The notes under the pieces are model-generated. The model saw only the letters and a list, made by a program, of their open reading frames with translations, made no database searches and was not told the origin of the DNA. From Litchfieldia alkalitelluris (lineage in GTDB: Bacteria > Bacillota > Bacilli > Bacillales > Bacillaceae_L), in NCBI RefSeq assembly GCF_002019645.1, contig NZ_KV917374.1, positions 4,422,661-4,486,660 on the forward strand: DNA of 64,000 bases, in the 5' to 3' direction. The position numbers and the translations under genes were made by a program. Position 1 is the stretch's first letter, and each line of letters begins with the position of its first letter. This document shows, one piece after another, positions 1 through 8,920 of the stretch.

Positions 1-257
1 CAATACTTAAAAAAGCTACGAACACACTTGTAAATGCTGTTGATATAAGTTTCTTTTCGACCTTTTTTGGATAACATCATTCCATATTGTTTGATGTGTA
101 ATGATTTAATTTCTTCTAGTTCTGCAATTTCGTATTCACTTTCAAGATACGCTAAAAACCTTCTGTTATTGTCCTTGTAGCTTTTTTGAGTACGTGGACT
201 ATAACTTTTCACTTGAATGTGAAACATAAATTCTTTGTGTAAATCAGTTAAAAGCAT
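1..257 (-). CDS. Tyrosine recombinase/integrase, N-terminal part (cut by window edge)
   Basis: The reverse strand reads open from an ATG at 257 to the window edge, giving about 85 residues. GGGAGGAA lies 8 bases upstream of the ATG. The translation starts MLLTDLHKEFMFHIQ and contains SPRTQKSYKDNNRRFLAYL, the usual pattern of the N-terminal SAM-like core-binding domain of phage-type tyrosine recombinases. The catalytic R-H-R-Y domain would lie beyond the left edge and cannot be seen. Whether it is a mobile-element integrase or a housekeeping XerC/D-like enzyme cannot be decided, although the TxxSYxxNxRRFLxYL pattern is commoner in mobile-element integrases. Confidence 0.75.
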   Translation of the reverse strand, partial: MLLTDLHKEFMFHIQVKSYSPRTQKSYKDNNRRFLAYLESEYEIAELEEIKSLHIKQYGMMLSKKGRKETYINSIYKCVRSFFKY

Positions 258-424
258 AAAAAAATGTTCCTCCCGTTATGAATTTACAATTCAATCCATG
301 AGAGAAACATATATCATAATCAATTACGTTTTAAGTTTGAATGTATATCATAAATAACGCATTTTTTTATGATAGCCACTTAAATATAAGTGTCAAAAAC
401 GTTGATACTGCAAAGTTGCTTGTT

Positions 425-1144
425 TTATTCACTTAAATCCACATTATGGTATACTTGACGAACATCATCTAAGTCTTCTAAAGCATCAATTAACTTTTCA
501 AATTGAGCTTGTGCATCCCCGGGTAGCTCAACATCATTTTGAGCCAGCATCGTTAACTCTGCTACTGTGAAGTCAGTAATTCCTGCATTTTTAAATGCTT
601 CTTGAACCGCATGAAATTGATCAGGCTCAGCATAAACAATAACTGCTTCATCTTCTTCAAGAAGATCACGAGCATCAACATCTGCCTCCATCAAGATTTC
701 AAGTACTTCATCTGCAGATTTTCCTTCTACACCAATAACAGCTGTTGCGTCAAACATATAGGCTACAGATCCACTTACACCCATGTTACCACCATTTTTC
801 CCAAAGGCAGCACGAACGTCAGAAGCCGTTCTGTTTACGTTATTTGTTAATGCATCAACAATGATCATTGATCCATTTGGTCCGAAACCTTCATAACGTA
901 ACTCATCATAACTTTCCTCAGATCCACCTTTTGCTTTTTCAAGTGCGCGATCAATGATTGCCCGAGGAACATTATAAGTTTTAGCACGCTCTAGTACCAC
1001 TTTTAATGCTTGGTTAGCTTCTGGGTTTGGTTCCCCTTGCTTAGCCACAACATAAATTTCACGACCAAACTTTGCATAAATACGACTCGTATTTGCATCC
1101 TTTGACGCTTTCTTTTCTTTAATATTATTCCACTTACGCCCCAT
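425..1144 (-). CDS. yeeI: YebC/PmpR-family protein (YeeI-like)
   Basis: The 239-residue protein begins [19 protein letters not shown] and carries the family hallmarks [20 protein letters not shown] near the N-terminus and [13 protein letters not shown] in the middle. Length and sequence match B. subtilis YeeI closely, better than its paralogue YrbC. Family members are cytosolic DNA- or ribosome-associated regulators; recent work on the family links some of them to translation of proline-rich stretches. I chose the ATG at 1144 because the family starts at MGRKWNN; an upstream in-frame ATG would add 13 residues unlike the family. It is monocistronic on the reverse strand. Confidence 0.9.
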   Translation of the reverse strand: MGRKWNNIKEKKASKDANTSRIYAKFGREIYVVAKQGEPNPEANQALKVVLERAKTYNVPRAIIDRALEKAKGGSEESYDELRYEGFGPNGSMIIVDALTNNVNRTASDVRAAFGKNGGNMGVSGSVAYMFDATAVIGVEGKSADEVLEILMEADVDARDLLEEDEAVIVYAEPDQFHAVQEAFKNAGITDFTVAELTMLAQNDVELPGDAQAQFEKLIDALEDLDDVRQVYHNVDLSE

Positions 1145-1279
1145 ACTGTTCCACTCTCTTTCGATCCTATAAATAATATGCAATTAAAGTGTTTTACACA
1201 CTTCTTCAAAATAACTGTTAATTCACGATTTCTATTATAACAGAACATCCCTATTTTTGAATACTTAACCTAAATATCA

Positions 1280-1312
1280 AAAGACATGCATTCTTCTTAA
1301 GAGTGCATGTCT
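1280..1312 (-). terminator. Rho-independent terminator after the dioxygenase gene
   Basis: The inverted repeat AGACATGCA / TGCATGTCT encloses a short loop. On the reverse strand it is followed by a TTTTGATATTT tract, just beyond the stop of the leftward gene ending at 1321. Confidence 0.75.
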
Positions 1313-1320
1313 CTAAATTG

Positions 1321-2292
1321 TTACAATTCTAAGTCTAAAGGTCTTAGTTTCGCTTCAATTTGTTCTCTCTTTGGTTCTAAAAATGGTGGTAGTGCAAGGC
1401 TTTCACCTAATGTTTCAAGAGGTTCATCTGCTGCAAACCCTGGTGTATCTGTTGATAATTCAAATAAAATATGATTAGGTTCTCTGAAATATAAGGCTTT
1501 AAAATAGTATCTTTCCACCTCACCTGAATTCATTAACCCACTTTCCTTTATACGCGTAACCCATTGCTGGAACTCTTCTTCATTAGGGATTCGGAATGCA
1601 ACATGATGGATGCTTCCTCTTCCTGGTCTTTCTCTTGGAAGATCTGGTCTTACTTCTATATGAACTTCAGCTCCCGAGCCACCCTCACCGGTAGCATAAA
1701 CTTCGATGTCTTTGTAGTCCCCAGCGAGTGATGGATATGTTCCAACATGTCTGAATCCCATTACTTCTGTTAATACACGAACCGTTGGCTCTGCAATTGG
1801 GACAGTTAACATGACAGGACCTAAACCAATAATTGCGTGCTCAGCAGGTACATCTGTTTGATCCCATGGTTCTCCTGCTGCTACACCCATTTCATCATTA
1901 TCTGCCACTAAAATGACATTCGTACCGTCATAATCTTGAAAAGCTAGTGATTCACGGTTGGCTCTTTTTTCAATTCCCCAATGATTGATCCCAAATTGGT
2001 CTAAACGATTTTCCCAATATTGAAGTGCTTCAGAGTTTCTCACTCTAAGAGAAGTAGAAGAAATACTGTTTATCCCTGGGCGTGTTTGACCAAGATGAGG
2101 AATATCGAAAAAGGTAATTTCAGTCCCTGGATTCCCTTTGGCATCACCATAAAACAAATGATATGACTCCGTGTTATCTTGATTAACTGTCTTTTTTACT
2201 AGTCTCATCCCCAGAATTTTCGTATAAAAATGAAAGTTTTTTTCTGCTTTTCCGGTTAAAATTGAAACATGGTGTAAACCAAGTAATTTCAT
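1321..2292 (-). CDS. Ring-cleaving (extradiol-type) dioxygenase, MhqA/MhqO family
   Basis: The 323-residue protein has two vicinal-oxygen-chelate (glyoxalase-fold) modules. The first starts at GLHHVSILTG and the second at GSIHHVAFRI; a probable metal-binding Glu lies in HILFELS near the C-terminus. The B. subtilis relatives MhqA, MhqE and MhqO protect against catechol and quinone electrophiles and are repressed by MhqR. The ATG at 2292 has AGAAAGGATGA upstream at good spacing, whereas the ATG at 2301 overlaps that site. An MhqR-like operator lies 65 bases upstream. I cannot tell which Mhq paralogue is the true orthologue. Confidence 0.88.
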   Translation of the reverse strand: MKLLGLHHVSILTGKAEKNFHFYTKILGMRLVKKTVNQDNTESYHLFYGDAKGNPGTEITFFDIPHLGQTRPGINSISSTSLRVRNSEALQYWENRLDQFGINHWGIEKRANRESLAFQDYDGTNVILVADNDEMGVAAGEPWDQTDVPAEHAIIGLGPVMLTVPIAEPTVRVLTEVMGFRHVGTYPSLAGDYKDIEVYATGEGGSGAEVHIEVRPDLPRERPGRGSIHHVAFRIPNEEEFQQWVTRIKESGLMNSGEVERYYFKALYFREPNHILFELSTDTPGFAADEPLETLGESLALPPFLEPKREQIEAKLRPLDLEL

Positions 2293-2356
2293 AATAATCA
2301 TCCTTTCTTTTTACTTCCACCCTATTTTATATATAATTAATTTTGATTATTAATAA

Positions 2357-2374
2357 TATCTCGAATTCAAGATA
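2357..2374 (-). promoter_or_regulatory. MhqR-like operator
   Basis: TATCTCGAATTCAAGATA is an inverted repeat with one mismatch. From memory it is almost identical to the MhqR box described upstream of the B. subtilis mhq genes (core ATCTcgaattcgAGAT). It sits in the promoter region of the dioxygenase gene, which is exactly the kind of gene MhqR controls. No mhqR gene lies in this window. Confidence 0.75.
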
Positions 2375-2484
2375 ATTTTAAATGATAGTATACACTTTGT
2401 CAATTCCCACCTCTTTCGGGTATAATTTGCAAAGATGTATGAACATACTGCAGAAATACATAACTACTTAGGTGGTGTTTTGTT

Positions 2485-3189
2485 TTGAGGATAAATAAAT
2501 TTATTAGTGAAACTGGAATTTGCTCAAGAAGAGAAGCTGATAAGTGGGTTGAGGCTAAAAGAGTGACAATCAATGGAAAGTTAGCTGAACCAGGAAGTCA
2601 AGTACAGCCAGATGATGATGTTCGGGTTGATAATAAACCGATTAAATCTAAGCCAAAGCTTGTTTATATCGCATTAAATAAGCCAGTGGGAATCACCTCC
2701 ACAACTGAACGGCATATAAAAGGGAATATTGTTGATTTTGTAAACCACCCATTACGAATTTTTCCAATAGGAAGATTGGATAAGGATTCGGATGGACTGA
2801 TTTTGTTAACAAATGATGGAGATATCGTTAACAAGGTATTACGTGCAGAAGGTAAGCATGAAAAAGAATATATTGTGACAGTGGACAAGCCGATCACTCC
2901 TGACTTTTTGAAGAAGATGTCAGAAGGTGTAGAAATTTTAGACACAGTGACTCTTCCCTGTAAAATCTATAAGGAATCTAAATACGTATTTCGGATTATA
3001 TTAACGCAAGGATTAAATCGTCAAATTCGTAGAATGTGTTCACAGTTAGGATATGAAGTTAGAAAACTTCAAAGAATTCGGGTCATGAATATACACTTAA
3101 ATGATTTAAAAATAGGAAAATGGAAAGATTTAACTGAGAGGGAATTAGCTGAATTGTTTAAGAGTCTAAGGTATGAACCCAAGCGATAG
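2485..3189 (+). CDS. rluF: 23S rRNA pseudouridine synthase, RluF type
   Basis: The 234-residue protein has an N-terminal S4 RNA-binding domain ([24 protein letters not shown] begins it) and a RsuA/RluB/E/F catalytic domain. The catalytic motif is [19 protein letters not shown], with the Asp of GRLDKDS as the nucleophile. Other family motifs are [13 protein letters not shown] and LNRQIRRM. RluF modifies U2604 of 23S rRNA in E. coli; the [16 protein letters not shown] signature favours RluF over the other subfamilies. The start is TTG at 2485, with AGGTGGTG eight bases upstream. It is a single gene ending at a convergent terminator. Confidence 0.88.
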   Translation: MRINKFISETGICSRREADKWVEAKRVTINGKLAEPGSQVQPDDDVRVDNKPIKSKPKLVYIALNKPVGITSTTERHIKGNIVDFVNHPLRIFPIGRLDKDSDGLILLTNDGDIVNKVLRAEGKHEKEYIVTVDKPITPDFLKKMSEGVEILDTVTLPCKIYKESKYVFRIILTQGLNRQIRRMCSQLGYEVRKLQRIRVMNIHLNDLKIGKWKDLTERELAELFKSLRYEPKR

Positions 3190-3213
3190 TAACTATTACT
3201 GAGATACGTTCTA

Positions 3214-3253
3214 AAAAAGGTAAGTGAAATTCACCACTTCACTTTACCTTTTT
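3214..3253. terminator. Bidirectional terminator between rluF and the DinB gene
   Basis: AAAAAGGTAAGTGAA pairs with TTCACTTTACCTTTTT around a short loop. A-rich and T-rich flanks suit termination of both the rightward rluF and the leftward dinB-like gene. Confidence 0.85.
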
Positions 3254-3255
3254 GT

Positions 3256-3741
3256 TTATAAAGATTCCTTTATTTCTTTAATTTGTTCGAGGTGGCGTAA
3301 TTCATGCAAGCCAAGGAATTCAACCCATTGGGTTAAGATTAAATCTCCAAATATCGGATGTGGGTATGATTTTTGCGTTAGTTCTTGTCCTGATGGTTTA
3401 CTTATTATATCTATTAAGTTACTACGAGATGTAGTTAATCTTTGTTCCATTTCATCTATAGTTACATAGTTACCTGATGGAACAAGATTTGCTGGAGCTT
3501 TAACTTTATGGCGTCGGTTTGTTGTAAACTGAATTGGTTTTTCGCTTGTGGGAGTATTATGTGTTGTTTCTGAAAGAGATTCTTGTATTGCTTTGCTTGC
3601 GGTTTCCTCTATCAAATGTAAATGTTCAAGAATCTCCATAATGCTCCACTCATCTGAATTCTCCTTTTGATTAAGTTGTTCATTTGACAATCCTTTAACT
3701 TCATTTAACAACTGCTCTCTTATTTCCTTAATTTGTTCCAA
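3256..3741 (-). CDS. DinB-family (DinB_2) protein
   Basis: The protein of about 161 residues has the DinB/YfiT four-helix bundle pattern. Its putative metal-binding histidines sit in EHLHLIEE (helix 2) and LGLHELRHLEQI (C-terminal helix), fitting the three-His site of the family. Some members are thiol-dependent S-transferases and most are uncharacterised. AAGGAG lies 10 bases before a TTG at 3741. The GTG at 3750 falls inside that ribosome-binding site, so I prefer the TTG, though the call is not certain. Upstream (to the right) lies a long tandem-repeat array. Confidence 0.8.
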   Translation of the reverse strand: MEQIKEIREQLLNEVKGLSNEQLNQKENSDEWSIMEILEHLHLIEETASKAIQESLSETTHNTPTSEKPIQFTTNRRHKVKAPANLVPSGNYVTIDEMEQRLTTSRSNLIDIISKPSGQELTQKSYPHPIFGDLILTQWVEFLGLHELRHLEQIKEIKESL

Positions 3742-3965
3742 CTCTATCACTCTCCTTGATTGGTTATTTAAATTATATTATTTTTCGATCGTTATATATG
3801 TATAGTAGAGAGAAATAATTTGTTCTTGGGGAGAATAAGTTATTTCGATTTTTAGGTTAACCCTTCTTCTAAAGGATTCCATGCTCGTTTTTACTTTTAT
3901 CACATTCCCGGTTCCTCGGAGGGAAATAGACTCTAAGAAAAATAGATGCTAGACTTGGATCATTT

Positions 3966-4745
3966 TTCGGGACAGGTTCGGTCCTTTGTGAGAGGAAAAG
4001 CTGTCCGAACTTGGGTTGACTTTGGACAGGTTCGATCCTTTGTGACTCAAAGCTGTCCGATCCTCCCAGCACGACTTCGGACAAGTTCGATCCTCTTAGA
4101 CTAAAAGCTGTCCGAACCCCGAGCAACTTCGGACAACTTCAATCCTCTGAGACCAAAAGCTGTCCGAACCCCGAGCAACTTCGGACAACTTCAATCCTCT
4201 GAGACCAAAAGCTGTCCGAACCCAGCACGACTTCGGACAACTTCGATTCTCTGTGACCAAAAGCTGTCCGAACCCAGCACGACTTCGGACAACTTCGATC
4301 CTCTGAGACCAAAAGCTGTCCGAACCCAGCACGACTTCGGACAACTTCGATCCTCTTAGACTAAAAGCTGTCCGAACCCTGAACAACTTCGGACAGGTTC
4401 GACCCTCTGTGACCTAAAGTTGTCCGAACCCCGAGCAACTTCGGACAGCTTCAATCTTCTGAGACCAAAAGCTGTCCGAACCCTGAACAACTTCGGACAG
4501 GTTCGACCCTCTGTGACCTAAAGTTGTCCGAACCCCGAGCAACTTCGGACAGCTTCAATCTTCTGAGACCAAAAGCTGTCCGAACCCAGCACGACTTCGG
4601 ACAGGTTCGATCCTCTTAGACCAAAAGCTGTCCGAACCCCGCACGACTTCGGACAGGTTCGATCCGCTGAGACCAAAAGCTGTCCGAACCCCACGCAACT
4701 TCGGACAGGTTCGACCCTCTAAGACCCGAAGCTGTCCAAACCTTG
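3966..4745. repeat. Array 1: tandem 52-bp hairpin repeats, CTGTCCGAA family, about 15 units
   Basis: The core TGTCC starts at 4002, 4054, 4109, 4161, 4213, 4265, 4317, 4369, 4421, 4473, 4525, 4577, 4629, 4681 and 4733. The step is 52 bp except for one of 55. Each unit is an inverted repeat, AAGCTGTCCGAA then about 11 bases then TTCGGACA(A/G)CTT, joined by a linker such as CGATCCTCTGAGACCAAA. The stem is perfect GTCCGAA/TTCGGAC in nearly all units. No promoter or coding bias is evident. Short open frames across it are a by-product of the repeat. Confidence 0.95.
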
Positions 4746-4781
4746 AAGCGACAAAGCAACGGAAGCTAAAGCAACAAAAAG

Positions 4782-4818
4782 AGGTCATCTCTGAGGCAAA
4801 TTCCCCCTGAGATAACCC
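4782..4818 (-). terminator. Terminator after wrbA
   Basis: On the reverse strand GGTTATCTC-AGG pairs with CCT-GAGATGACC (one G-U pair), followed by TCTTTTTG. It lies directly beyond the wrbA stop and before array 1. Confidence 0.7.
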
Positions 4819-4829
4819 TTATAAAAATA

Positions 4830-5438
4830 TTACTGACTTCCTTTTTTTACATACTCAGCAATCGTAATCGTACGCTTCGCTTGATGTTTGACAGCTGCTT
4901 CCACATTCTCAACCATATTACCATCTTGAGTAACTGTCACACTCGTCCCATATGGATTCCCACCAGCTTCGAATGTTACCGGATCTGTATAACCCGGTGT
5001 GGCAACGATTGCTCCCCAATGATACATTGTCGTATATAATGATAATAATGTTGCCTCTTGGCCGCCATGGGGGTTTTGTGCAGAAGTCATCGCACTTACT
5101 ACCTTATTAACAAGTTTTCCATGAAACCAAAGGCCTCCAGCAGTATCTAAAAATTGTTTCATTTGGCTAGGCATGTTACCAAAACGGGTTGGCACACTGA
5201 AGATGATTGCATCAGCTTCATCAAGATCATCTAATGTCACTTCAGGAACATCCTTAGTTGCCTCTATGTGAGCTTTCCAATGTGGGTTGGATTCAATCGC
5301 TTCTTGTGGAGCTGTTTCAGGAACTTTTCTTAGCTTTACCTCAGCACCCGCTTCCTTTCCTGCCTCCTCTGCCCACTGAGCCAACTTATAATTTGTACCT
5401 GTTGAACTGTAATAAATAACTGCTAATTTTACGGTCAT
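4830..5438 (-). CDS. wrbA: NAD(P)H:quinone oxidoreductase, WrbA family (type IV)
   Basis: The 202-residue flavodoxin-like protein has the FMN phosphate-binding loop YYSSTGTNYKLA near the N-terminus and the WrbA signature SVPTRFGNMPSQMKQFLD, followed by GGLWFHGKLVNK. GGQEATLLSLYTTMYHWG is the typical active-site region. WrbA reduces quinones by two electrons in the cytosol and so avoids semiquinone radicals. The start ATG at 5438 has AAAGGAG upstream. The nearby dioxygenase, flavin reductase and NmrA-like reductase suggest an electrophile-defence neighbourhood, though each has its own promoter or terminator. Confidence 0.93.
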   Translation of the reverse strand: MTVKLAVIYYSSTGTNYKLAQWAEEAGKEAGAEVKLRKVPETAPQEAIESNPHWKAHIEATKDVPEVTLDDLDEADAIIFSVPTRFGNMPSQMKQFLDTAGGLWFHGKLVNKVVSAMTSAQNPHGGQEATLLSLYTTMYHWGAIVATPGYTDPVTFEAGGNPYGTSVTVTQDGNMVENVEAAVKHQAKRTITIAEYVKKGSQ

Positions 5439-5522
5439 TATTCAAAACTCCTTTTTCATGAAATAAATACCTATCTAGTGTTTACCTTGTAGAATACCTT
5501 AAACACATCTTTTGAAAATAAG

Positions 5523-5555
5523 AAAATTGGGTACACCATCTAGTTACCCAATTTT
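5523..5555 (-). terminator. Terminator after the flavin reductase gene
   Basis: AAATTGGGTA / TACCCAATTT form a near-perfect stem around an 11-base loop, with a T-rich tail on the reverse strand, just past the stop at 5571. Confidence 0.85.
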
Positions 5556-5570
5556 TCAACTTCCTATTCA

Positions 5571-6185
5571 TTATTTTGGCCTCTCGATGGTAAAAACCTC
5601 TCCAATTTTTGCATAATCGTTTCCAGCTAGGCGACTAACCGCTCCTAATCTTGCTTGATTCACTCGACCATTTTCATAAACTGTATCATCAATATGAAAC
5701 TGAACGACTCTTCCTATGACAAAATCGCAACCAGGCTTTTGCTCTCTTCCTCCTAGCTCAATAGCCTGATCAAGAATACATTCTAACCTGACCTTAGCTT
5801 CCACCACTCCAGGTATCTCTATTTTCGTGCTTGGAATAGGAGTTAGTTTTGCGAGAGTTACTTCACTTTGCTCTGGAGGAAGGCTTGCAGCAGTGATATT
5901 TATTTGATCAACATTATCTTCATCAACAATATGAACGACAAATTCCTTTTTATTTAAAATATTTCTGGCCGTGTCTTTTTGCTTGCCATCTCCACTTCGT
6001 TGAATGGAAAGTGAAATCATGGGAGGATTCGATGAAACAATATTAAAATAGCTAAATGGTGCACCATTTAACGTATTACTCTCTGATAAGGTTGTCACAA
6101 ATGCAATAGGTCTAGGAATAATACTTCCAATCATTAGCTTATAGCTATCTCTTTCTGAGATATCTTCCGAATTAATTGAAACCAA
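5571..6185 (-). CDS. Flavin reductase-like (FMN-binding split barrel) protein, YwrF-like
   Basis: The protein of about 204 residues contains LMIGSIIPRPIAFVTT and GAPFSYFNIVSSNPPMISLSI, which are hallmarks of the FMN-binding flavin-reductase-like domain (DIM6/NTAB group). B. subtilis YwrF is the closest named relative I recall. Such proteins reduce FMN or act as flavoenzymes with unknown substrates. Two TTG starts are possible: 6191 is three bases from AGAGGAG and 6185 is nine bases away, so I chose 6185. It is separated from the neighbouring NmrA gene by about 70 bases and has its own terminator. Confidence 0.85.
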   Translation of the reverse strand: MVSINSEDISERDSYKLMIGSIIPRPIAFVTTLSESNTLNGAPFSYFNIVSSNPPMISLSIQRSGDGKQKDTARNILNKKEFVVHIVDEDNVDQINITAASLPPEQSEVTLAKLTPIPSTKIEIPGVVEAKVRLECILDQAIELGGREQKPGCDFVIGRVVQFHIDDTVYENGRVNQARLGAVSRLAGNDYAKIGEVFTIERPK

Positions 6186-6257
6186 ATACAAGCACTCCTC
6201 TTAAACGTTAATCTTACTTTTCAACCTTAGGCTCATGTTACCACCGGTTCAAAGTTA

Positions 6258-7106
6258 TCACATCCAATGATGTTTAAAATCTTTTGCATACTCTTCAAAC
6301 TTAATGGGTTCTCTATTCAGTAGGTTTTGTGTCTCTTCTGTTACTTTTTCAGCTGTCCCCATCTTAGTAATTGCATATAACATGGTCATTACGTTTGCAA
6401 AATCTTTTCTGGTACCTCTTTTAATGATTGTTCTTCTAAACTCAAAAAAACCTGGATTTCTATAAGTAATTGTTCTTCCTAATACATTTGTAAGGATGTT
6501 AGAGACTTCGTAATAATCCAGAGCTTCACTTCCTGTTAATGTGTACGCTTTATTTAGATGATCTTCTTCGGTTAGACAAATGGAAGCTACAGATGCAATG
6601 TCTCTCGTATCAATAAAGCTCGTCCTTGCTTTACCAACCGGCATATATAATTCATCACGAAGTTTGATATCGTCACGGTGGGTTGTATTTAAGTTTTGCA
6701 TAAAGAAACTTGGTCTTAGAAAAGTATATGGGATTTCAAGTTCTTTTATTAAATCTTCTATTTTCCGATGTGGAACAACACGATTTCGTTCAACACCCAT
6801 TAAAGAAACGAAAACAATGTGACGAATTCCTTTTTCTTTTACTTTTAATAAAAAAGGCTTCATATCCTTTTGTGGCTTTGCTAGCTGAGGTGGACGAATT
6901 AGAAAAACGCGGTCAACCTCTTCAAGTGCTGAATCAAATGTCGTAGGATTAGTAAAATCAAATGAAACCCATTCCACCTTTTCCTCCGATTGCCTTTCCG
7001 TGAAAGCTGCAGCTAAAACCTTTTCATTGCGATTTATTAATTCTTCCACAACATATTTCCCTATATTTCCGGTTGCACCTGTAACAAGAATTTTCGATTT
7101 ACTCAT
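6258..7106 (-). CDS. NmrA-like NAD(P)-binding oxidoreductase
   Basis: The 282-residue atypical short-chain dehydrogenase has the dinucleotide-binding motif VTGATGNIGKYVVEEL at the N-terminus, with FVSLMGVERNRVVPHRKIE and YTFLRPSFFMQNL further on. This pattern is typical of NmrA/QOR2-type NAD(P)H-dependent quinone or aldehyde reductases and sensors. Its ATG at 7106 lies inside the end of the upstream MarR gene (8-base overlap), so the two are translationally coupled and probably share a promoter. The likely role is reduction of the compound sensed by the MarR partner; the substrate is unknown. Confidence 0.85.
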   Translation of the reverse strand: MSKSKILVTGATGNIGKYVVEELINRNEKVLAAAFTERQSEEKVEWVSFDFTNPTTFDSALEEVDRVFLIRPPQLAKPQKDMKPFLLKVKEKGIRHIVFVSLMGVERNRVVPHRKIEDLIKELEIPYTFLRPSFFMQNLNTTHRDDIKLRDELYMPVGKARTSFIDTRDIASVASICLTEEDHLNKAYTLTGSEALDYYEVSNILTNVLGRTITYRNPGFFEFRRTIIKRGTRKDFANVMTMLYAITKMGTAEKVTEETQNLLNREPIKFEEYAKDFKHHWM

Positions 7107-7551
7107 CAATCTCTTCTCCTTTTAGATTATCTCCTATTCTCTCTAAAAAACCTATTAATGCTTCCTTTTCAGCTTCAGTGAACCCCTTAAGCCCATCATT
7201 AACAGTGTCATCACTTACTTTTTCTAATAGAGGAATATACTCAACGGCAGAAGAACTCAATTCAATGAGCTGAGCTCTTTTATCAGTAGGGTGCAACTTC
7301 CTATTGATGAGCCCCTTATCCTCCAAACGTTTAAGGACTCCCGATATTGTTGGTTTATCCATATCTAATCTACTTGCTATCGAAGCCGCTTTGTAATGAT
7401 TAGGTGGAGATTTTAAGTGGTCTTGAATATGCAAATCTTTGATAACTCCCCATTGAGTGGTGGTAATCTGTTTGTCTTCGAGCCTCTTTGTTAACTTAAA
7501 TCTTAATAGCTTTGCATTTAGTTGTAATAAATACCCTATATTGTTATTCAT
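7099..7551 (-). CDS. MarR-family transcriptional regulator
   Basis: The 150-residue protein has a winged-helix DNA-binding domain (SIASRLDMDKPTISGVLKRLEDKGLINRKLHPTDKRAQLIELS) in the canonical MarR pattern, including the D-x-R wing DKRA. It is the first gene of a two-gene operon with the NmrA-like reductase. A perfect palindrome lies immediately upstream and covers the region just before its ribosome-binding site, so autorepression and control of the reductase are likely. The inducer is unknown. Confidence 0.9.
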   Translation of the reverse strand: MNNNIGYLLQLNAKLLRFKLTKRLEDKQITTTQWGVIKDLHIQDHLKSPPNHYKAASIASRLDMDKPTISGVLKRLEDKGLINRKLHPTDKRAQLIELSSSAVEYIPLLEKVSDDTVNDGLKGFTEAEKEALIGFLERIGDNLKGEEIDE

Positions 7552-7562
7552 CAGTTCGCCTC

Positions 7563-7586
7563 ATTTAGTTAGTGTACTAACTAAAT
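7563..7586 (-). promoter_or_regulatory. MarR operator (perfect palindrome)
   Basis: Eleven-base arms ATTTAGTTAGT and ACTAACTAAAT flank a GT centre. The palindrome starts 12 bases upstream of the MarR start codon and abuts its GAGGCG ribosome-binding site. Size and position are typical of an autoregulatory MarR site. Confidence 0.85.
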
Positions 7587-7734
7587 TATAAAGCACCTTC
7601 AATGTCCCCATCAACTGCCATTAAAAAAGATTGATAAAAAACAGGATGTAATTCACGACTTAGACAAAAAATAGCCAAATTCAATCTGGTTGTGGTACAT
7701 TTTGAAGAACAGACTAACGAAATAAGGGGATTTT

Positions 7735-8853
7735 ATGAATAAGATTAAAGCAATCTTAAGCTTTTTGGTAGTTCTCACTTTATTCCATCTACTCATTTTT
7801 TATATAGGCTGGAATGTTTGGCATTATCTACGAGTCGCTATCTCTTTCGATTTCCTTTACCCATTTATCGTTCTAATTTTCCTATTTTCATACGCATATA
7901 TAATCGGTCGTTTTGTTAAGTTTCTGTCCATCTTCCATACAATAGGATCAATTTGGATGGCGATCATACAGTACGCTGTTATCTTATTTCCCATAGCTAA
8001 TATATCCGTATTAATTTCAGTAGCTTTTTCTATTCCAACTGAAACTGCCATCTTATGGACAGGCCATGTGACCCTTATCGTATTCCTTCTCATTTTTGGA
8101 GTAGGCACCTTTAACGCATACAGTCCTGTAGTAAGGAATTATCAAATTAAGATCAATAAAACAACTGAAGCAATTTTTAAACTAAGGATTGCCATGGCTT
8201 CTGATATGCATTTTGGAACACTTTCGGATAAGAAACATGCAAGAAGACTTGTTAAAATAATAAATAATGAAAAGCCAGATATAATTCTTTTACCAGGAGA
8301 TATCATTGATGATGACCCTATTCCATTTATAAAAAAAGGGTTTGGAAAAATCTTAAGTGAATTACATGCACCTCTAGGTATTTATGGTGTTCTTGGCAAC
8401 CATGAATACTACGGTAGAGCTATTCCTACTTTTATGAAGGAAATGGAAAAGATAAATATCGACATCTTAACTGATGATGTAATTCAGATAAAGGAGAGCT
8501 TCTATTTAATTGGAAGAAAAGATAAAACCGATAAACAACGGTTGACGATCAAAGAGCTACTAGCCCACCCAACAATAAATCATTCAAAACCAATTATTAT
8601 GATGGACCACCAACCTTCTCAACTAAATGAAGCCATGCATGAAGGAGTAGATTTAATTTTATCTGGACACACTCATCGTGGCCAGATGGCTCCTAACCAT
8701 TTGATTACACGCAAAATCTTTGAGCTTGATTGGGGTTATTTACAAAAAAATCAACTACATGCCATTGTTTCTTCAGGGTTTGGTTTTTGGGGGCCACCGA
8801 TTCGTCTGGGCAGTAGGTCGGAAATTGTCATCATTGATGTGAATTTTAACTAA
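7735..8853 (+). CDS. Membrane-anchored metallophosphoesterase, YkoQ-like
   Basis: The 372-residue protein has four or five hydrophobic segments in its first 130 residues, followed by a calcineurin-like phosphoesterase domain with all the metal motifs: SDMHFG, PGDIIDDD, GNHEYYG, MDHQPSQ and SGHTHRGQ. This architecture matches B. subtilis YkoQ and related membrane phosphoesterases thought to act on lipid-linked or cell-surface phosphates. The substrate is not known. The ATG at 7735 has AAGGGGATTTT before it. It is monocistronic and ends at a shared terminator. Confidence 0.88.
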   Translation: MNKIKAILSFLVVLTLFHLLIFYIGWNVWHYLRVAISFDFLYPFIVLIFLFSYAYIIGRFVKFLSIFHTIGSIWMAIIQYAVILFPIANISVLISVAFSIPTETAILWTGHVTLIVFLLIFGVGTFNAYSPVVRNYQIKINKTTEAIFKLRIAMASDMHFGTLSDKKHARRLVKIINNEKPDIILLPGDIIDDDPIPFIKKGFGKILSELHAPLGIYGVLGNHEYYGRAIPTFMKEMEKINIDILTDDVIQIKESFYLIGRKDKTDKQRLTIKELLAHPTINHSKPIIMMDHQPSQLNEAMHEGVDLILSGHTHRGQMAPNHLITRKIFELDWGYLQKNQLHAIVSSGFGFWGPPIRLGSRSEIVIIDVNFN

Positions 8854-8871
8854 TAGAAAAGGATTTATAAC

Positions 8872-8905
8872 AAAAAATGCTTGCCACATGGGCCAAGCAT
8901 TTTTT
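8872..8905. terminator. Bidirectional terminator
   Basis: AAAAAATGCTTG pairs with CAAGCATTTTTT, separating two convergent genes (phosphoesterase and SpoIID-like). Confidence 0.9.
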
Positions 8906-8920
8906 CTTTGACAATATGGA

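Noticed and set aside
3966-4745. Possible CRISPR array
   Set aside because: Regular repeats are present, but the linkers are also repeated and nearly identical, there are no unique spacers, the unit is one continuous 52-bp repeat, and no cas genes are in the window. The same applies to the other three arrays.
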